Positions 55,901-63,533 of a DNA stretch of 64,000 bases are shown here, piece after piece. Below the pieces are notes generated by a model. The model searched no databases, was not told where the DNA came from, and worked only from the letters and a program-made list of their open reading frames with translations. Position 1 is the first letter of the stretch. Every line of letters starts with the position of its first letter. The position numbers and the translations under genes were made by a program. Source of the stretch: Herbaspirillum aquaticum (GTDB taxonomy: Bacteria > Pseudomonadota > Gammaproteobacteria > Burkholderiales > Burkholderiaceae_D); assembly GCF_002213425.1 (NCBI RefSeq), contig NZ_NJGV01000010.1, positions 1 through 64,000 on the forward strand, read 5' to 3'.

Positions 55901-57652
55901 GGCGGGCTCCTGTCTTCGCAAGGCACGCTGTCGGTCAGTGACCCGGCCAGCACCCGCAGGCTGGTCATCGACAACGAAGGCGGACGCATCCTCGCAGGCG
56001 GTGACCTGAGCCTTACGTCCGACTCCCTGATTGGCAAGGGCCTGCTGTTGAGCCACAAGGATCTGCGTATCGATGTGACCGCCGACCTGGAGCAGCGCGG
56101 AGAAACTGCAGCCGCTGGCAATCTCGATCTGCGCATTGGCGGGCGCTTCAGCAACTACGGCACGCTGGCCGCTGCGGCAGCGTTGCGCGTGACTGCCAGG
56201 GGACTCCAGAATCATGCGGGAGCTTCCATCCTGGGCGGCGATGTCTCGCTGTCTGCCGGTGCGGGACAGGACTTCATCAACCGGGGCCTGATCGACGGCG
56301 TCACCACGCGCATTCAGGCCGGCACGCTCTACAACCTGGGTACCGGACGCATCTACGGTGACCGCATCGCGCTTGCTGCCGATGTGCTGCACAACGCACC
56401 GGAGAGCCTCGACGGCGTACTACGGGCCCCGGTCATCGCGGCGCGTGAGCGCCTGGATATCGGGACCGGCTTGCTCTACAACAGCGAGCAGGCGCTGCTG
56501 TATTCGGTCGGCGACATGTCCATTGGCGGCGCCATCGGCAGCGACCATCGTGCGACCGGACGTGCGCGCGAAGTCAACAACACCAGCGCCACTGTCAATG
56601 CGGATGGCGCACTCACCATTGCCGCCGATGCGATCAACAACCGCAATGCGCATGTCGAGATCGCTGAAGAGAGCAAGCCGGGACGCAGGATCATCCACTA
56701 CCGGCTGGTGGGATCGCCGGATTTCGTCTCTGGCGATGCTGCGCGGCTGATCCATCAGGATAGCGGCCAGATCATCGCGCCGGAGAACTGGCGCGCGATG
56801 GGCGATGAGGACAATTTCCGCCTGCTGTTGCCGTCGGAGGAATATCCCTTTGAGCGTTACGGACCGCCGTTTGACTATAGCCGCCATGTCGGCAGGGGTG
56901 GCCGCTTGTACCGGAGCTTCGGCGTTGGCCCTGCCTATCTTGCAGCGATTCCCGAAGTCAGTACCGAGCACAGCACCTTTCCGGCAGAACCGGAACGCTT
57001 CGTCTACCAGCCCGGTGACCGTATATGGGATGTCTTTCGCGTAGCAAGGCCGACGACGGAAGTACCACCCGAGCCTGAACTTCCCAGAATCTGCAGTGAT
57101 CCTGAATCCTGCCCGGATGCGGATTATCGGCAGCGGCATAGCCAGTGGAAAGCGATCCGCGATACGACGGTTGAGTCCTACCACAATCTGGACAAGGCTA
57201 TCGATAGATTCAACCGTTCACTCTATGCGACGGCGATTGCAGGTGCGGTGACAGGCAATCTGAGTGCATCTTCATCGCAGTTCATCCAGGCGGCGGCCGT
57301 CAATTATCTGCAAGGGCTGGGCGCTGAACAGGTCAAGAGAATCGCTGACAACCTGCAGAGCGAAGCCGCTCGCTCCGCCTTGCAGGGCATCCTGGGATGC
57401 GCCGGTGCCATGGCCAAGGAGGCAGCGTGCGGTGCAGGTGCGCTGGGCGCATCGGCCGGCACCGTCATCAATGCGCTGCTGCAGTCGGCGGACCGGCCGG
57501 GCAGTCAGGAGAAGGAGTCGCGCACGAATCTGGTGACCAGCGTCGTGGCGGGGATTGCGACCGCTGCAGGAAGTACCGCGAATCCGACGGCCACGCTCGC
57601 AGCCCAACTGGAGGCAGAAAACAATGCCTTGGGGGTGAGCTATCTATTATGA
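52901..57652 (+). CDS. Filamentous haemagglutinin/CdiA-like TpsA exoprotein, lacking a C-terminal toxin
   Basis: Secreted protein of 1583 residues. An extended signal peptide (ESPR, MNRQRYQLVFNRHRGMLMAV) ends near AHA-66. The TPS secretion domain follows, with VIIANPAGITCAGCGFINAQ (about 173-192). From about 290 to 1250 there are many imperfect repeats of about 20 residues, such as LDNAGTLEAS and ALINQGSLGARDG, that would form a beta helix. The C-terminal region has the AGAVTGNLSASSSQ and GAGALGASAGTVINA pretoxin-like stretches and stops at AENN (1572-1575) plus eight residues. In CdiA proteins a toxin of about 200-300 residues follows this VENN-type motif; here it is missing. Partner: the divergent TpsB. 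Confidence 0.9.
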   Translation: MNRQRYQLVFNRHRGMLMAVAETASAISGQKLPTVGGGVGVVAPASWKFCTLVLALALTWQSVAHAQILVDRNAPREEQPMVLKAANGVPVVNIRQPNAKGLSVNSYRRFDVDGRGVILNNAGGASKSELGGYIAGNPWMPGGGAQVIVNQVNATDPSYLRGFIEVAGNPAQVIIANPAGITCAGCGFINAQRATMTTGTPVIRQGNLESYRVNSGVISFEGLGLQAGDTAYADVIARAVRVHAALRARQIRLTTGLNTVSADHAQVTPGQSATDGAPVRAIDVAALGGMYAGHIYLSATEHGVGVHNGGTLTATEGQLVVTAAGRLENTGTLAARGDTVIAAAGPVSNAGSGTMGSESTLRIHATALDNAGTLEASRQIQIRTTGALINQGSLGARDGTLLEVGTLENTGTGRIGSTGDTRVQSSGSIRNAGSLLGDTGVTLAAVTLENTGSVLTPATLALRIRNTLDNSGKVGSNARLELRAATLTNRGDIYSAQESAQLQVAGRLFNSGSIEAKRALDANAVAIENQGRVIGEAVLNASASAALTNTGTMGSKGDADFKAASLDNRGTLSAVQSLALKVTGQFTNEKNVGAGSTLQVDADALDNSGKLFSHGSLFMRIGAAALNSGKIGADGTVDFRAASLANGGALYSLNKSVDVQTRESITNSGTVEAKQSVSLKAATLNNCGTFTAEGAMKLSLQQGLSNTGEIGANDTLTVNAATLENSGRIRSAESSLVLATDGKTSNQGKILAATRLEITATGIDNSDGTLGGGEVVIDARNRRFNNQRGVLFARQDLKLESAELDNRAGSIAARGKLTLSSGEVNNEGGLLQALKSLDLDTHGQALYNLHSGKDQGVRAGTDLHIKAGSLGNGAGVVVAGGQARLQVSSLDNQGGDIATGGGLRIEAGSVDNRGGQLQSKGAMQVEVSAGDIENRRGLIRSDEDVTLQSRSLRNDDTQGNDQGIEGRSVSLVTGALHNNNGAIRTGQSLQIAARERVDNRGGLLSSQGTLSVSDPASTRRLVIDNEGGRILAGGDLSLTSDSLIGKGLLLSHKDLRIDVTADLEQRGETAAAGNLDLRIGGRFSNYGTLAAAAALRVTARGLQNHAGASILGGDVSLSAGAGQDFINRGLIDGVTTRIQAGTLYNLGTGRIYGDRIALAADVLHNAPESLDGVLRAPVIAARERLDIGTGLLYNSEQALLYSVGDMSIGGAIGSDHRATGRAREVNNTSATVNADGALTIAADAINNRNAHVEIAEESKPGRRIIHYRLVGSPDFVSGDAARLIHQDSGQIIAPENWRAMGDEDNFRLLLPSEEYPFERYGPPFDYSRHVGRGGRLYRSFGVGPAYLAAIPEVSTEHSTFPAEPERFVYQPGDRIWDVFRVARPTTEVPPEPELPRICSDPESCPDADYRQRHSQWKAIRDTTVESYHNLDKAIDRFNRSLYATAIAGAVTGNLSASSSQFIQAAAVNYLQGLGAEQVKRIADNLQSEAARSALQGILGCAGAMAKEAACGAGALGASAGTVINALLQSADRPGSQEKESRTNLVTSVVAGIATAAGSTANPTATLAAQLEAENNALGVSYLL

Positions 57653-57935
57653 AACTTCACTTGATGAACAATATAACTACGATTTATCTAAGCTCTTGAC
57701 GTACTTTGAAATTTTCCGGACTGCACGAAAAAATAACGACGAATTAACTGCATTCGTCGCGCTATTGCACGCAGGTACCTCTTCACAAAATCTTAAAAGT
57801 CTATTTGAAAATATTGAGAATGAAATTGACAAGGTGATGTTTCGAGATCCGCGATTCAAGTAGCCTGAGATCCCTGAAGGTTATAAGTTCCCGGAAGACT
57901 ATCTTGAGGTGAGTGATAAGAAAGATCGCTATTGA
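57642..57935 (+). pseudogene. Broken duplicate of the downstream immunity gene
   Basis: The frame starting at 57642 translates to IYYETSLDEQYNYDLSKLL and further sequence closely related to residues about 40-133 of the intact immunity protein at 58154-58555. It overlaps the last codons of TpsA in another frame. The N-terminal third is absent, and a TAG at 57861 replaces the TGG codon of the intact copy (context RFTWP). A 28-base block, 57831-57858, is identical to 58466-58493. It is AT-rich like the genes after it. It looks like a relic left when the TpsA toxin end was lost. Confidence 0.75.
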
Positions 57936-58157
57936 AAGACCAGAAGAGGATTTGACGGGAAAAGTATATATCTCGCACAAGGGCTTATTGGTAAGGAAAT
58001 TGAGAAAGGCGATAAGTTGTATTTAGATGGCCTACATAAGGATCATCTTGAAGTATTTGATTCGACAGGAAAACTTCGGACCGTGCTTAACTTGGACGGT
58101 ACTGTGAATGGCGATAAGTTGGCTGTGGCCCAAGAACAAGGGAGAAAGCTGAAATGA
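57936..58157 (+). pseudogene. Orphan CDI-type toxin tail (73-codon remnant)
   Basis: From the stop at 57933 the same frame stays open for 73 codons to a TGA at 58155, without an ATG at its start. It includes GKEIEKGDKLYLDGLHKDHL followed by EVFD, a GKLRTVLNLDG stretch and QGRKLK at the end. A YLD-LHKDHLEVFD core is, from memory, typical of some polymorphic toxin C-termini. I cannot name the family with certainty. Its stop overlaps the immunity start as ATGA, the usual toxin-immunity coupling. The N-terminal part of the toxin is gone, so it is probably inactive. Confidence 0.6.
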
Positions 58158-58555
58158 AAGAGATTAGCGGATTAGATTCTATTCAGTTGGCGTTTCTGGA
58201 GCTGACTTCAAGCATCGGCTTGACCATTGATGAAATGAACGCGGAGATAAAAGATGATGGGCAATTTGAATGGTTTATTGATTACGAAAATTCACTAAAC
58301 GAACGGTATGAATACAACTCATCTAAGCTCCTAAGGTATTTCGATATTCACCGAAAGGCAAGAAAGAATAACGACCAGTTGACGGCTTTTGCAGCACTTC
58401 TTTTTGCGGGTGTTTCTGCTCACAATCTTAAAAATATATTCGAAAATATAGAAGCTGAAATTGATAAGGTGATGTTTCGAGATCCGCGATTCACGTGGCC
58501 TGATATCCCTGAAGGTTATAAGTTTCCGGAAGACTATCTGGAGGAGAAGTCTTAG
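58154..58555 (+). CDS. Putative CDI immunity protein
   Basis: Acidic cytoplasmic protein of 133 residues: MKEISGLDSIQLAFLELTSS at the start, DYENSLNERYEYNSSKLLRY in the middle, and RDPRFTWPDIPEGYKFPEDY near the end. No named family is recognised. Evidence for immunity is context: it starts inside the stop codon of a toxin-tail remnant, a broken copy of it sits directly behind the TpsA gene, and the region is AT-rich. It appears intact and could still protect against the toxin of related strains. Confidence 0.7.
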   Translation: MKEISGLDSIQLAFLELTSSIGLTIDEMNAEIKDDGQFEWFIDYENSLNERYEYNSSKLLRYFDIHRKARKNNDQLTAFAALLFAGVSAHNLKNIFENIEAEIDKVMFRDPRFTWPDIPEGYKFPEDYLEEKS

Positions 58556-58568
58556 GAAAGGTGATCCA

Positions 58569-58916
58569 ATGAATTGGTTAAAACTGTTAGACGTTACGTG
58601 GGAAGCGATCGGAAGTGGCACTGTCTTCAGGATGAATTCCGTCTCACCCTACGAGTCCTTGGTGGACTTCATGGTAGTCGACATTCCTGGCGATGAGCGG
58701 CCCTTTGCCTTGGTGGTGTCAACGGGACGAAAGGCTGGACGAATACTGGTCAAGCTGCCCCCCGATGCATTATGGAGCGAAGGGCACGGCCTCTCTCTGC
58801 CGTGGATCGTAGAAAATTGGGCGAAATGGATCTATCCCGAATGCCCGGTCGAGGAAGTACTCATCTTGCCGAACTACGAAATAGACGGTGCCGAGGAATT
58901 TCCTCTCATCGTCTAA
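58569..58916 (+). CDS. Second putative immunity protein, unrelated type
   Basis: Protein of 115 residues, 13 bases after the first immunity gene. The pattern is EAIGSGTVFRMNSVSPYESL, VVDIPGDERPFALVVSTGRK, then LPWIVENWAKWIYPECP. It resembles small polymorphic-toxin immunity proteins, possibly of the Imm45 type, but this is from memory. It has no visible toxin partner here, and its base composition is nearer the genome average than that of its neighbour, so it may come from another module. Confidence 0.55.
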   Translation: MNWLKLLDVTWEAIGSGTVFRMNSVSPYESLVDFMVVDIPGDERPFALVVSTGRKAGRILVKLPPDALWSEGHGLSLPWIVENWAKWIYPECPVEEVLILPNYEIDGAEEFPLIV

Positions 58917-58986
58917 GTGAGGGATCGGACTACCCTGCGTAAGCAGGCATCCATTCCTCCCACACCATCTCGCCCCCAGATAACCC

Positions 58987-59898
58987 TCACCCCACCCGCT
59001 TGGCCGCCAACGCATTCCCCACCCTGCTCACCGACTTGCGCCCCAGCTGCTGCGAGATGAACTGCCCCGCCTCGGCCACCGCATCCAGGTCAATCCCGGT
59101 CTCGATTCCAAGCCCGTTCATCATGTACAGCACATCCTCGGTCGCCACATTGCCGGTCGCGCCCTTGGCATACGGACATCCCCCCAGCCCCGCCACTGAC
59201 GCGTGATAGATGCTGATCCCCGTCTGCAGACTGGCATAGATATTGGCCAGCGCCTGCCCATAAGTATCGTGGAAGTGACCCGACAAACCTTCGATATGGA
59301 ATTCACGAATCGCCGTTTCCATCACCGGCCGCACCTTGCCTGGCGTGGCCACGCCGATGGTGTCGGCGATGTCGATCTCGTCACAGCCCAGCTCACGGAA
59401 ACGCCGCACCACGTCGGCCACCGCATCCAGCGGGACTTCCCCCTGGTACGGACAACCGAACGCACAACTCACCGCCGCACGCAGGCGCTTGCGATGGTCC
59501 TTGGCGGCCTTGGCCACTTCGGCAAAACGTTCGATGGATTCGGCAATGGAGCAATTGATGTTCTTCTGCGAGAACGCCTCCGAGGCCGCGCCGAAAATCA
59601 CCACCTCATCCACCCCCGCCTCCAGCGCCGCCTCAAAGCCCTTCATGTTGGGCACCAGCGCCGAATACACCACGCCCGGCTTGCGGGTGATGCCATGCAT
59701 CACCTCGCTGGAAGTGGCCATCTGCGGCACCCACTTGGGCGAGACGAAAGATGCCGCCTCCACATTCGGAAACCCCGCCGCAGAAAGCCGGTTCACCAGC
59801 TCGATCTTGACCTCGGCGGAAATGGTTTCCTTCTCGTTCTGCAAACCGTCGCGCGGTCCGACTTCAACGATCTTCACTTTCTTGGGCAGGCTCATCAT
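58987..59898 (-). CDS. liuE: Hydroxymethylglutaryl-CoA lyase
   Basis: TIM-barrel lyase of 303 residues splitting HMG-CoA to acetyl-CoA and acetoacetate, the last step of leucine breakdown. VEVGPRDGLQNE carries the metal and catalytic residues. The signature GLGGCPYAKGATGNVATEDV contains the active-site cysteine, and GHFHDTYGQALAN the metal histidines. GGAG precedes ATG 59898; ATG 59895 is equally possible. It belongs with the carboxylase genes at the window's end, though two other genes lie between. Confidence 0.95.
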   Translation of the reverse strand: MMSLPKKVKIVEVGPRDGLQNEKETISAEVKIELVNRLSAAGFPNVEAASFVSPKWVPQMATSSEVMHGITRKPGVVYSALVPNMKGFEAALEAGVDEVVIFGAASEAFSQKNINCSIAESIERFAEVAKAAKDHRKRLRAAVSCAFGCPYQGEVPLDAVADVVRRFRELGCDEIDIADTIGVATPGKVRPVMETAIREFHIEGLSGHFHDTYGQALANIYASLQTGISIYHASVAGLGGCPYAKGATGNVATEDVLYMMNGLGIETGIDLDAVAEAGQFISQQLGRKSVSRVGNALAAKRVG

Positions 59899-59947
59899 GC
59901 GGGTCTCCGTTGGGGTTGTTGTGATGCGTGGATGGCTGTCGAACAGT

Positions 59948-60466
59948 TCAGTTGGCCGCCGGCGCGGCATCGAGCCGCACATCGGCCACCGTGCCGCCGG
60001 TCATCTTCTCCAGCTGCGCGGCCGTGAGGTTGAAGACGGCATGCGGATGGCCGGCCGCCGCCCAGACGCTGTCAAAGTTGAACAGCTCACGGTCGATCAG
60101 CATCACCGGCTTGACCACGTGGCCAATCGGGCAGACGCCGCCGATGGCATAACCGGTCGTGTCGCGCACGAACTTGGCATCGGCCTTGCCGAGCGGGCCG
60201 GTCAGGGCGGTGACCTTGGCTTCGTCCACCCGGTTGGCACCGCTGGCAATGACCAGCACCGGCGCACCGTCAGCCACGCGCCGGAAGATGATGGACTTGG
60301 CAATCTCGGCCACGCTGCAGCCCACGGCCGCAGCGGCTTCGGCCGAGGTGCGGCCGGTCGAGGGCAGCATCGTGACCGGTTTGTCATGGCCCATTGCGGC
60401 CAGCAGGTCGGCAACGCGTTGGGCGGAAGAGGGCAGGGCGGCAGCAGGTTCGTTCATGGCGTTCAT
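59948..60466 (-). CDS. YbaK/ProX-type aminoacyl-tRNA deacylase
   Basis: Protein of 172 residues, YbaK/EbsC superfamily. It shows TSAEAAAAVGCSVAEIAKSIIFRR with the conserved lysine, then VTALTGPLGKADAKFVRDTTGYAIGGVCPIGH and DSVWAAAGHPHAVFNLTA. These enzymes hydrolyse mischarged tRNA or act as related trans-editing factors. I place the start at ATG 60466 (MNAMNEPAAALP); ATG 60457 is also possible. It stands between the metallo-hydrolase and HMG-CoA lyase genes. Confidence 0.88.
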   Translation of the reverse strand: MNAMNEPAAALPSSAQRVADLLAAMGHDKPVTMLPSTGRTSAEAAAAVGCSVAEIAKSIIFRRVADGAPVLVIASGANRVDEAKVTALTGPLGKADAKFVRDTTGYAIGGVCPIGHVVKPVMLIDRELFNFDSVWAAAGHPHAVFNLTAAQLEKMTGGTVADVRLDAAPAAN

Positions 60467-60555
60467 GGCGATTATCAAGTAGGCGCAAGGCCGGCAGCAG
60501 GACAAGCCGGAAATGATAACAGCACCCCCGCCCTCTCTGCCGCGCAGGCCCGCAT

Positions 60556-61485
60556 TCAGCGATCCAGCAGGAACACGCCATCGCTGGCCGCCGCCCCCGC
60601 CTTCTGCAGTTGCGCCACGCACCAGTCGGCCAGGGCCGCATCCTCCATCTGCAAGAAGCGCGCATTGGTGATGCGCAGCAAGGGAATCTCCCGCATCATC
60701 GCCGGCAAGTCCGCCAGCGCAATCCGGCAACGTTCCAGCAGCAGGAATTTCACCAGGACCTTGATGCCATTGTGCGCATTGCGCAGTGGATCGGCCTGCA
60801 GATAATCCAGCCGCGAGAAGGCCTTCTCCAATGCATCGTCCACCTCGCTGAAGGGCGCGCCATGGCCGGGGATGACGGTGCGCACATCGAGGCTGCGGAT
60901 CAGTTCCAGCGTGGCGCGCGCCTCCTCGAAACCGGATTCGCCATCCAGCTCCGGAAAGATGATCCCGAAGCCATTGCGCCACAAGGCATCGGCCGAGATC
61001 AGCACACCCTCCTGCGCGCAATACAGCAGCAGCGCATGCGGGTCGTGGCCCGGTGCGGCCAGGGCGGTCCAGTCGAGGTCTCCCAGGCGCAGCACATCGC
61101 CGCTGCGCACCAGCTGGTCGTGCGCAAAGCGCGGGCAACGCTGGCCGGTGGCGCGGTAGCTCAGGGCGTCTTCGTCCCAGCGGCGCACCTTGTCATCCTC
61201 GGCTGCGGGGATGGCGATGCGGCAGCTATAGGCGGCGTGCAGCGCGGCATTGCCGCCGCAGTGGTCGGAATGCAGATGGGTATTGAGCAGCACATCGAGC
61301 CGTTCACGCCCGCGCTGGTGCAGGACGTGGCGCACCAGTGTCTGCGTCTGTTCGGCATGGGCAACGTAGCCGCTGTCGATCATGGCGACTTCATCGCGAC
61401 CGAACAGCAGCACGTTGTTGGATGACAGCCAGCCCCGCTCCAGCACGTGCAGCGAGGGTGGCAGGCGCAGTGCGGACGTGTTCAC
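60556..61485 (-). CDS. Metallo-beta-lactamase-fold hydrolase
   Basis: Hydrolase of about 309 residues. The zinc motif is NTHLHSDHCGGN, with further ligands in AAPGHDPHALLLYC, SADALWRNGFG and VIPGHGAPFSE. A C-terminal helical part of about 90 residues follows, as in glyoxalase-like thioesterases or LACTB2. A GTG at 61485 (VNTSALRLPP) is the best start, because it lies 11 bases after the upstream stop; an ATG at 61548 would overlap the carboxylase gene. A CoA-thioester substrate is possible given the neighbours, but not shown. Confidence 0.82.
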   Translation of the reverse strand: MNTSALRLPPSLHVLERGWLSSNNVLLFGRDEVAMIDSGYVAHAEQTQTLVRHVLHQRGRERLDVLLNTHLHSDHCGGNAALHAAYSCRIAIPAAEDDKVRRWDEDALSYRATGQRCPRFAHDQLVRSGDVLRLGDLDWTALAAPGHDPHALLLYCAQEGVLISADALWRNGFGIIFPELDGESGFEEARATLELIRSLDVRTVIPGHGAPFSEVDDALEKAFSRLDYLQADPLRNAHNGIKVLVKFLLLERCRIALADLPAMMREIPLLRITNARFLQMEDAALADWCVAQLQKAGAAASDGVFLLDR

Positions 61486-61495
61486 GGCGCGCTGC

Positions 61496-63511
61496 TCACG
61501 CGGCCTTGAAGTCCAGCAGCTGCGCTCCTTCGGCCACCTGGTCGCCAACCGCGTAGCGCAGCGCTTCCACGGTGCCGGCCGAGGGTGCGGCGATGGTGTG
61601 TTCCATCTTCATGGCTTCCATGATCAGCAGCGGCGTGCCTTGCGTGACGCTCGCGCCCTGGTCCACCAGCAGCGCGACGATCTTGCCGGGCATGGGCGCG
61701 GTCAGGCGGCCGCCCTCGGCCTCGGCGTGGCCGGCGTGGGCCATCGGGTCGGGCAGGCGCAGGCTGTGCTGGCTGCGGCCATCGAAGAGGTGCAGCCCTT
61801 CGCCCTCCCAGGCCACATCGGCTTGCAGGGTGCGGCCGTCCAGGGAGATGCGCACGCTGTCGGTATTGGCCGCATGCAGGGCCAGCGTGTGCGTATTGCC
61901 CCCGATCTGCAATTGCCATTGGCGGCCGTCGCCGGCGTAGTCGATCCGGACCTCGCTGTTGCCTGAGTCATGTTCGAAATTCAGGCAGCGCTGCAGGCGG
62001 GTATTGAGACGCCAGCCACTGGTCTGTGCCCAGGGATCGCGGCTGTCCTGGTTACGCTGCTCCCGTTGCAGCAGGGCTGCGGTGGCCAGGGCCAGCGTGT
62101 CGGCTGTGGGCGCGACCGGGGCAGGGAAGAGCGTGTCGCGGTGACGTTCGATCAGGCCGGTATCGAGATCGGCCGTCGCAAATGCCTGGCCTGCGATCAG
62201 CCGCTGCAGGAAGCCGATGTTGGTTGCCAGCCCGACCACCTGGTACTGCGCCAGCGCACGCGCCATGTTGCGCAGGGCGGCGTCACGGTCAGCGCCCCAA
62301 ACGATGAGCTTGGCGATCATCGGATCATAGAAGGGCGAGATGGCATCGCCCTCGCGCACACCGGCATCAATGCGCACGGCCGCCGGTTGCGTGGCACCGG
62401 GTGCGGCCAGCGCGAATTCCACCGCAGGGGCGCTGCGCATGCGGGTGAGCGTGCCGATGGCGGGGAGGAAACCTTTCTCGGGATTCTCCGCATAGATGCG
62501 CGCCTCGATGGCGTGGCCCTGGATGCGCAACTGCTCCTGCTTCAGCGGCAGCGGCTCGCCCGATGCCACGCGCAATTGCCACTCCACCAGGTCCAGTCCG
62601 GTAATCATTTCCGTGACGGGGTGCTCGACTTGCAAGCGCGTATTCATCTCCATGAAGTAGAAAGTGCCGTCCTGGTTGGCGATGAATTCCACCGTGCCGG
62701 CACCGACGTAGCCGACGGCACGGGCAGCGGCGACGGCTGCCTCGCCCATGGCGGCGCGGCGGCCGCAGCTCATGCCGGGGGCCGGGGCTTCTTCCAGCAC
62801 CTTCTGGTGGCGGCGCTGCACCGAGCAGTCGCGCTCGAAGAGATAGACGCAATGGCCGTGGCCATCAGCAAAGACCTGGATTTCGATATGGCGCGGACGG
62901 GTCAGGTATTTCTCCACCAGCACGCGGTCATCGCCGAAACTGGAAATCGCCTCGCGCTTGCAGGAGGCCAGTGCCACCTCGAAATCTTCACTGCGCTCGA
63001 CCACGCGCATGCCCTTGCCACCGCCACCAGCGCTGGCCTTGAGCAGCACCGGGTAGCCGATGCGGTCGGCTTCGGTACGCAGGAAATCGCTCTCCTGGCG
63101 CTGGCCGTGATAGCCCGGCACCAGCGGCACGGCGGCTTTTTCCATCAAGGCCTTGGCCGCAGATTTGGAACCCATGGCCTCGATGGCCGAGGCCGGCGGG
63201 CCGATGAAGACCAGGCCGGCATCGGCGCAGGCCTGGGCGAAGCCGGCGTTCTCCGACAGGAAGCCGTAGCCGGGGTGGATCGCTTGGGCGCCGGTGGCGA
63301 GTGCGGCGGCGATGATCTTGTCGGCGCAGAGATAGCTTTCCTTGGCCGGGGCCGGGCCCAGGTGCACGCTCTCGTCACAGGCGGCCACGTGCTTGGCCTG
63401 GGCGTCGGCATCGGAATACACGGCCACGGTGGCGATACCCAGGCGGCGGGCGGTGGCGGCCACGCGGCAGGCGATTTCGCCGCGATTGGCGATCAGGATC
63501 TTGGTGAACAT
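61496..63511 (-). CDS. liuD: 3-Methylcrotonyl-CoA carboxylase, biotin-containing alpha subunit
   Basis: Biotin-dependent carboxylase subunit of 671 residues. The N-terminal biotin carboxylase domain shows IANRGEIACRVAATARRLGI, the ATP loop KASAGGGGKGMRVV, and EMNTRLQVEHPVTEMITG. A linker domain is followed by a biotinyl domain with EAMKMEHT (biotin on Lys635). It loads carboxybiotin for the beta subunit encoded just upstream, converting 3-methylcrotonyl-CoA to 3-methylglutaconyl-CoA. A geranyl-CoA carboxylase is less likely because HMG-CoA lyase is nearby. Confidence 0.93.
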   Translation of the reverse strand: MFTKILIANRGEIACRVAATARRLGIATVAVYSDADAQAKHVAACDESVHLGPAPAKESYLCADKIIAAALATGAQAIHPGYGFLSENAGFAQACADAGLVFIGPPASAIEAMGSKSAAKALMEKAAVPLVPGYHGQRQESDFLRTEADRIGYPVLLKASAGGGGKGMRVVERSEDFEVALASCKREAISSFGDDRVLVEKYLTRPRHIEIQVFADGHGHCVYLFERDCSVQRRHQKVLEEAPAPGMSCGRRAAMGEAAVAAARAVGYVGAGTVEFIANQDGTFYFMEMNTRLQVEHPVTEMITGLDLVEWQLRVASGEPLPLKQEQLRIQGHAIEARIYAENPEKGFLPAIGTLTRMRSAPAVEFALAAPGATQPAAVRIDAGVREGDAISPFYDPMIAKLIVWGADRDAALRNMARALAQYQVVGLATNIGFLQRLIAGQAFATADLDTGLIERHRDTLFPAPVAPTADTLALATAALLQREQRNQDSRDPWAQTSGWRLNTRLQRCLNFEHDSGNSEVRIDYAGDGRQWQLQIGGNTHTLALHAANTDSVRISLDGRTLQADVAWEGEGLHLFDGRSQHSLRLPDPMAHAGHAEAEGGRLTAPMPGKIVALLVDQGASVTQGTPLLIMEAMKMEHTIAAPSAGTVEALRYAVGDQVAEGAQLLDFKAA

Positions 63512-63533
63512 GGTGTCTCCTCGGTGGCGCGCT

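Noticed and set aside
53900-56000. The repeated sequence inside TpsA as a CRISPR or tandem DNA repeat
   Set aside because: The repetition is at the protein level (degenerate units of about 20 residues of a beta helix); the DNA units differ too much for a CRISPR or satellite array.
57936-58157. A firm family name for the toxin tail
   Set aside because: The motif looks familiar from polymorphic toxins, but I cannot assign a specific family without a profile search.
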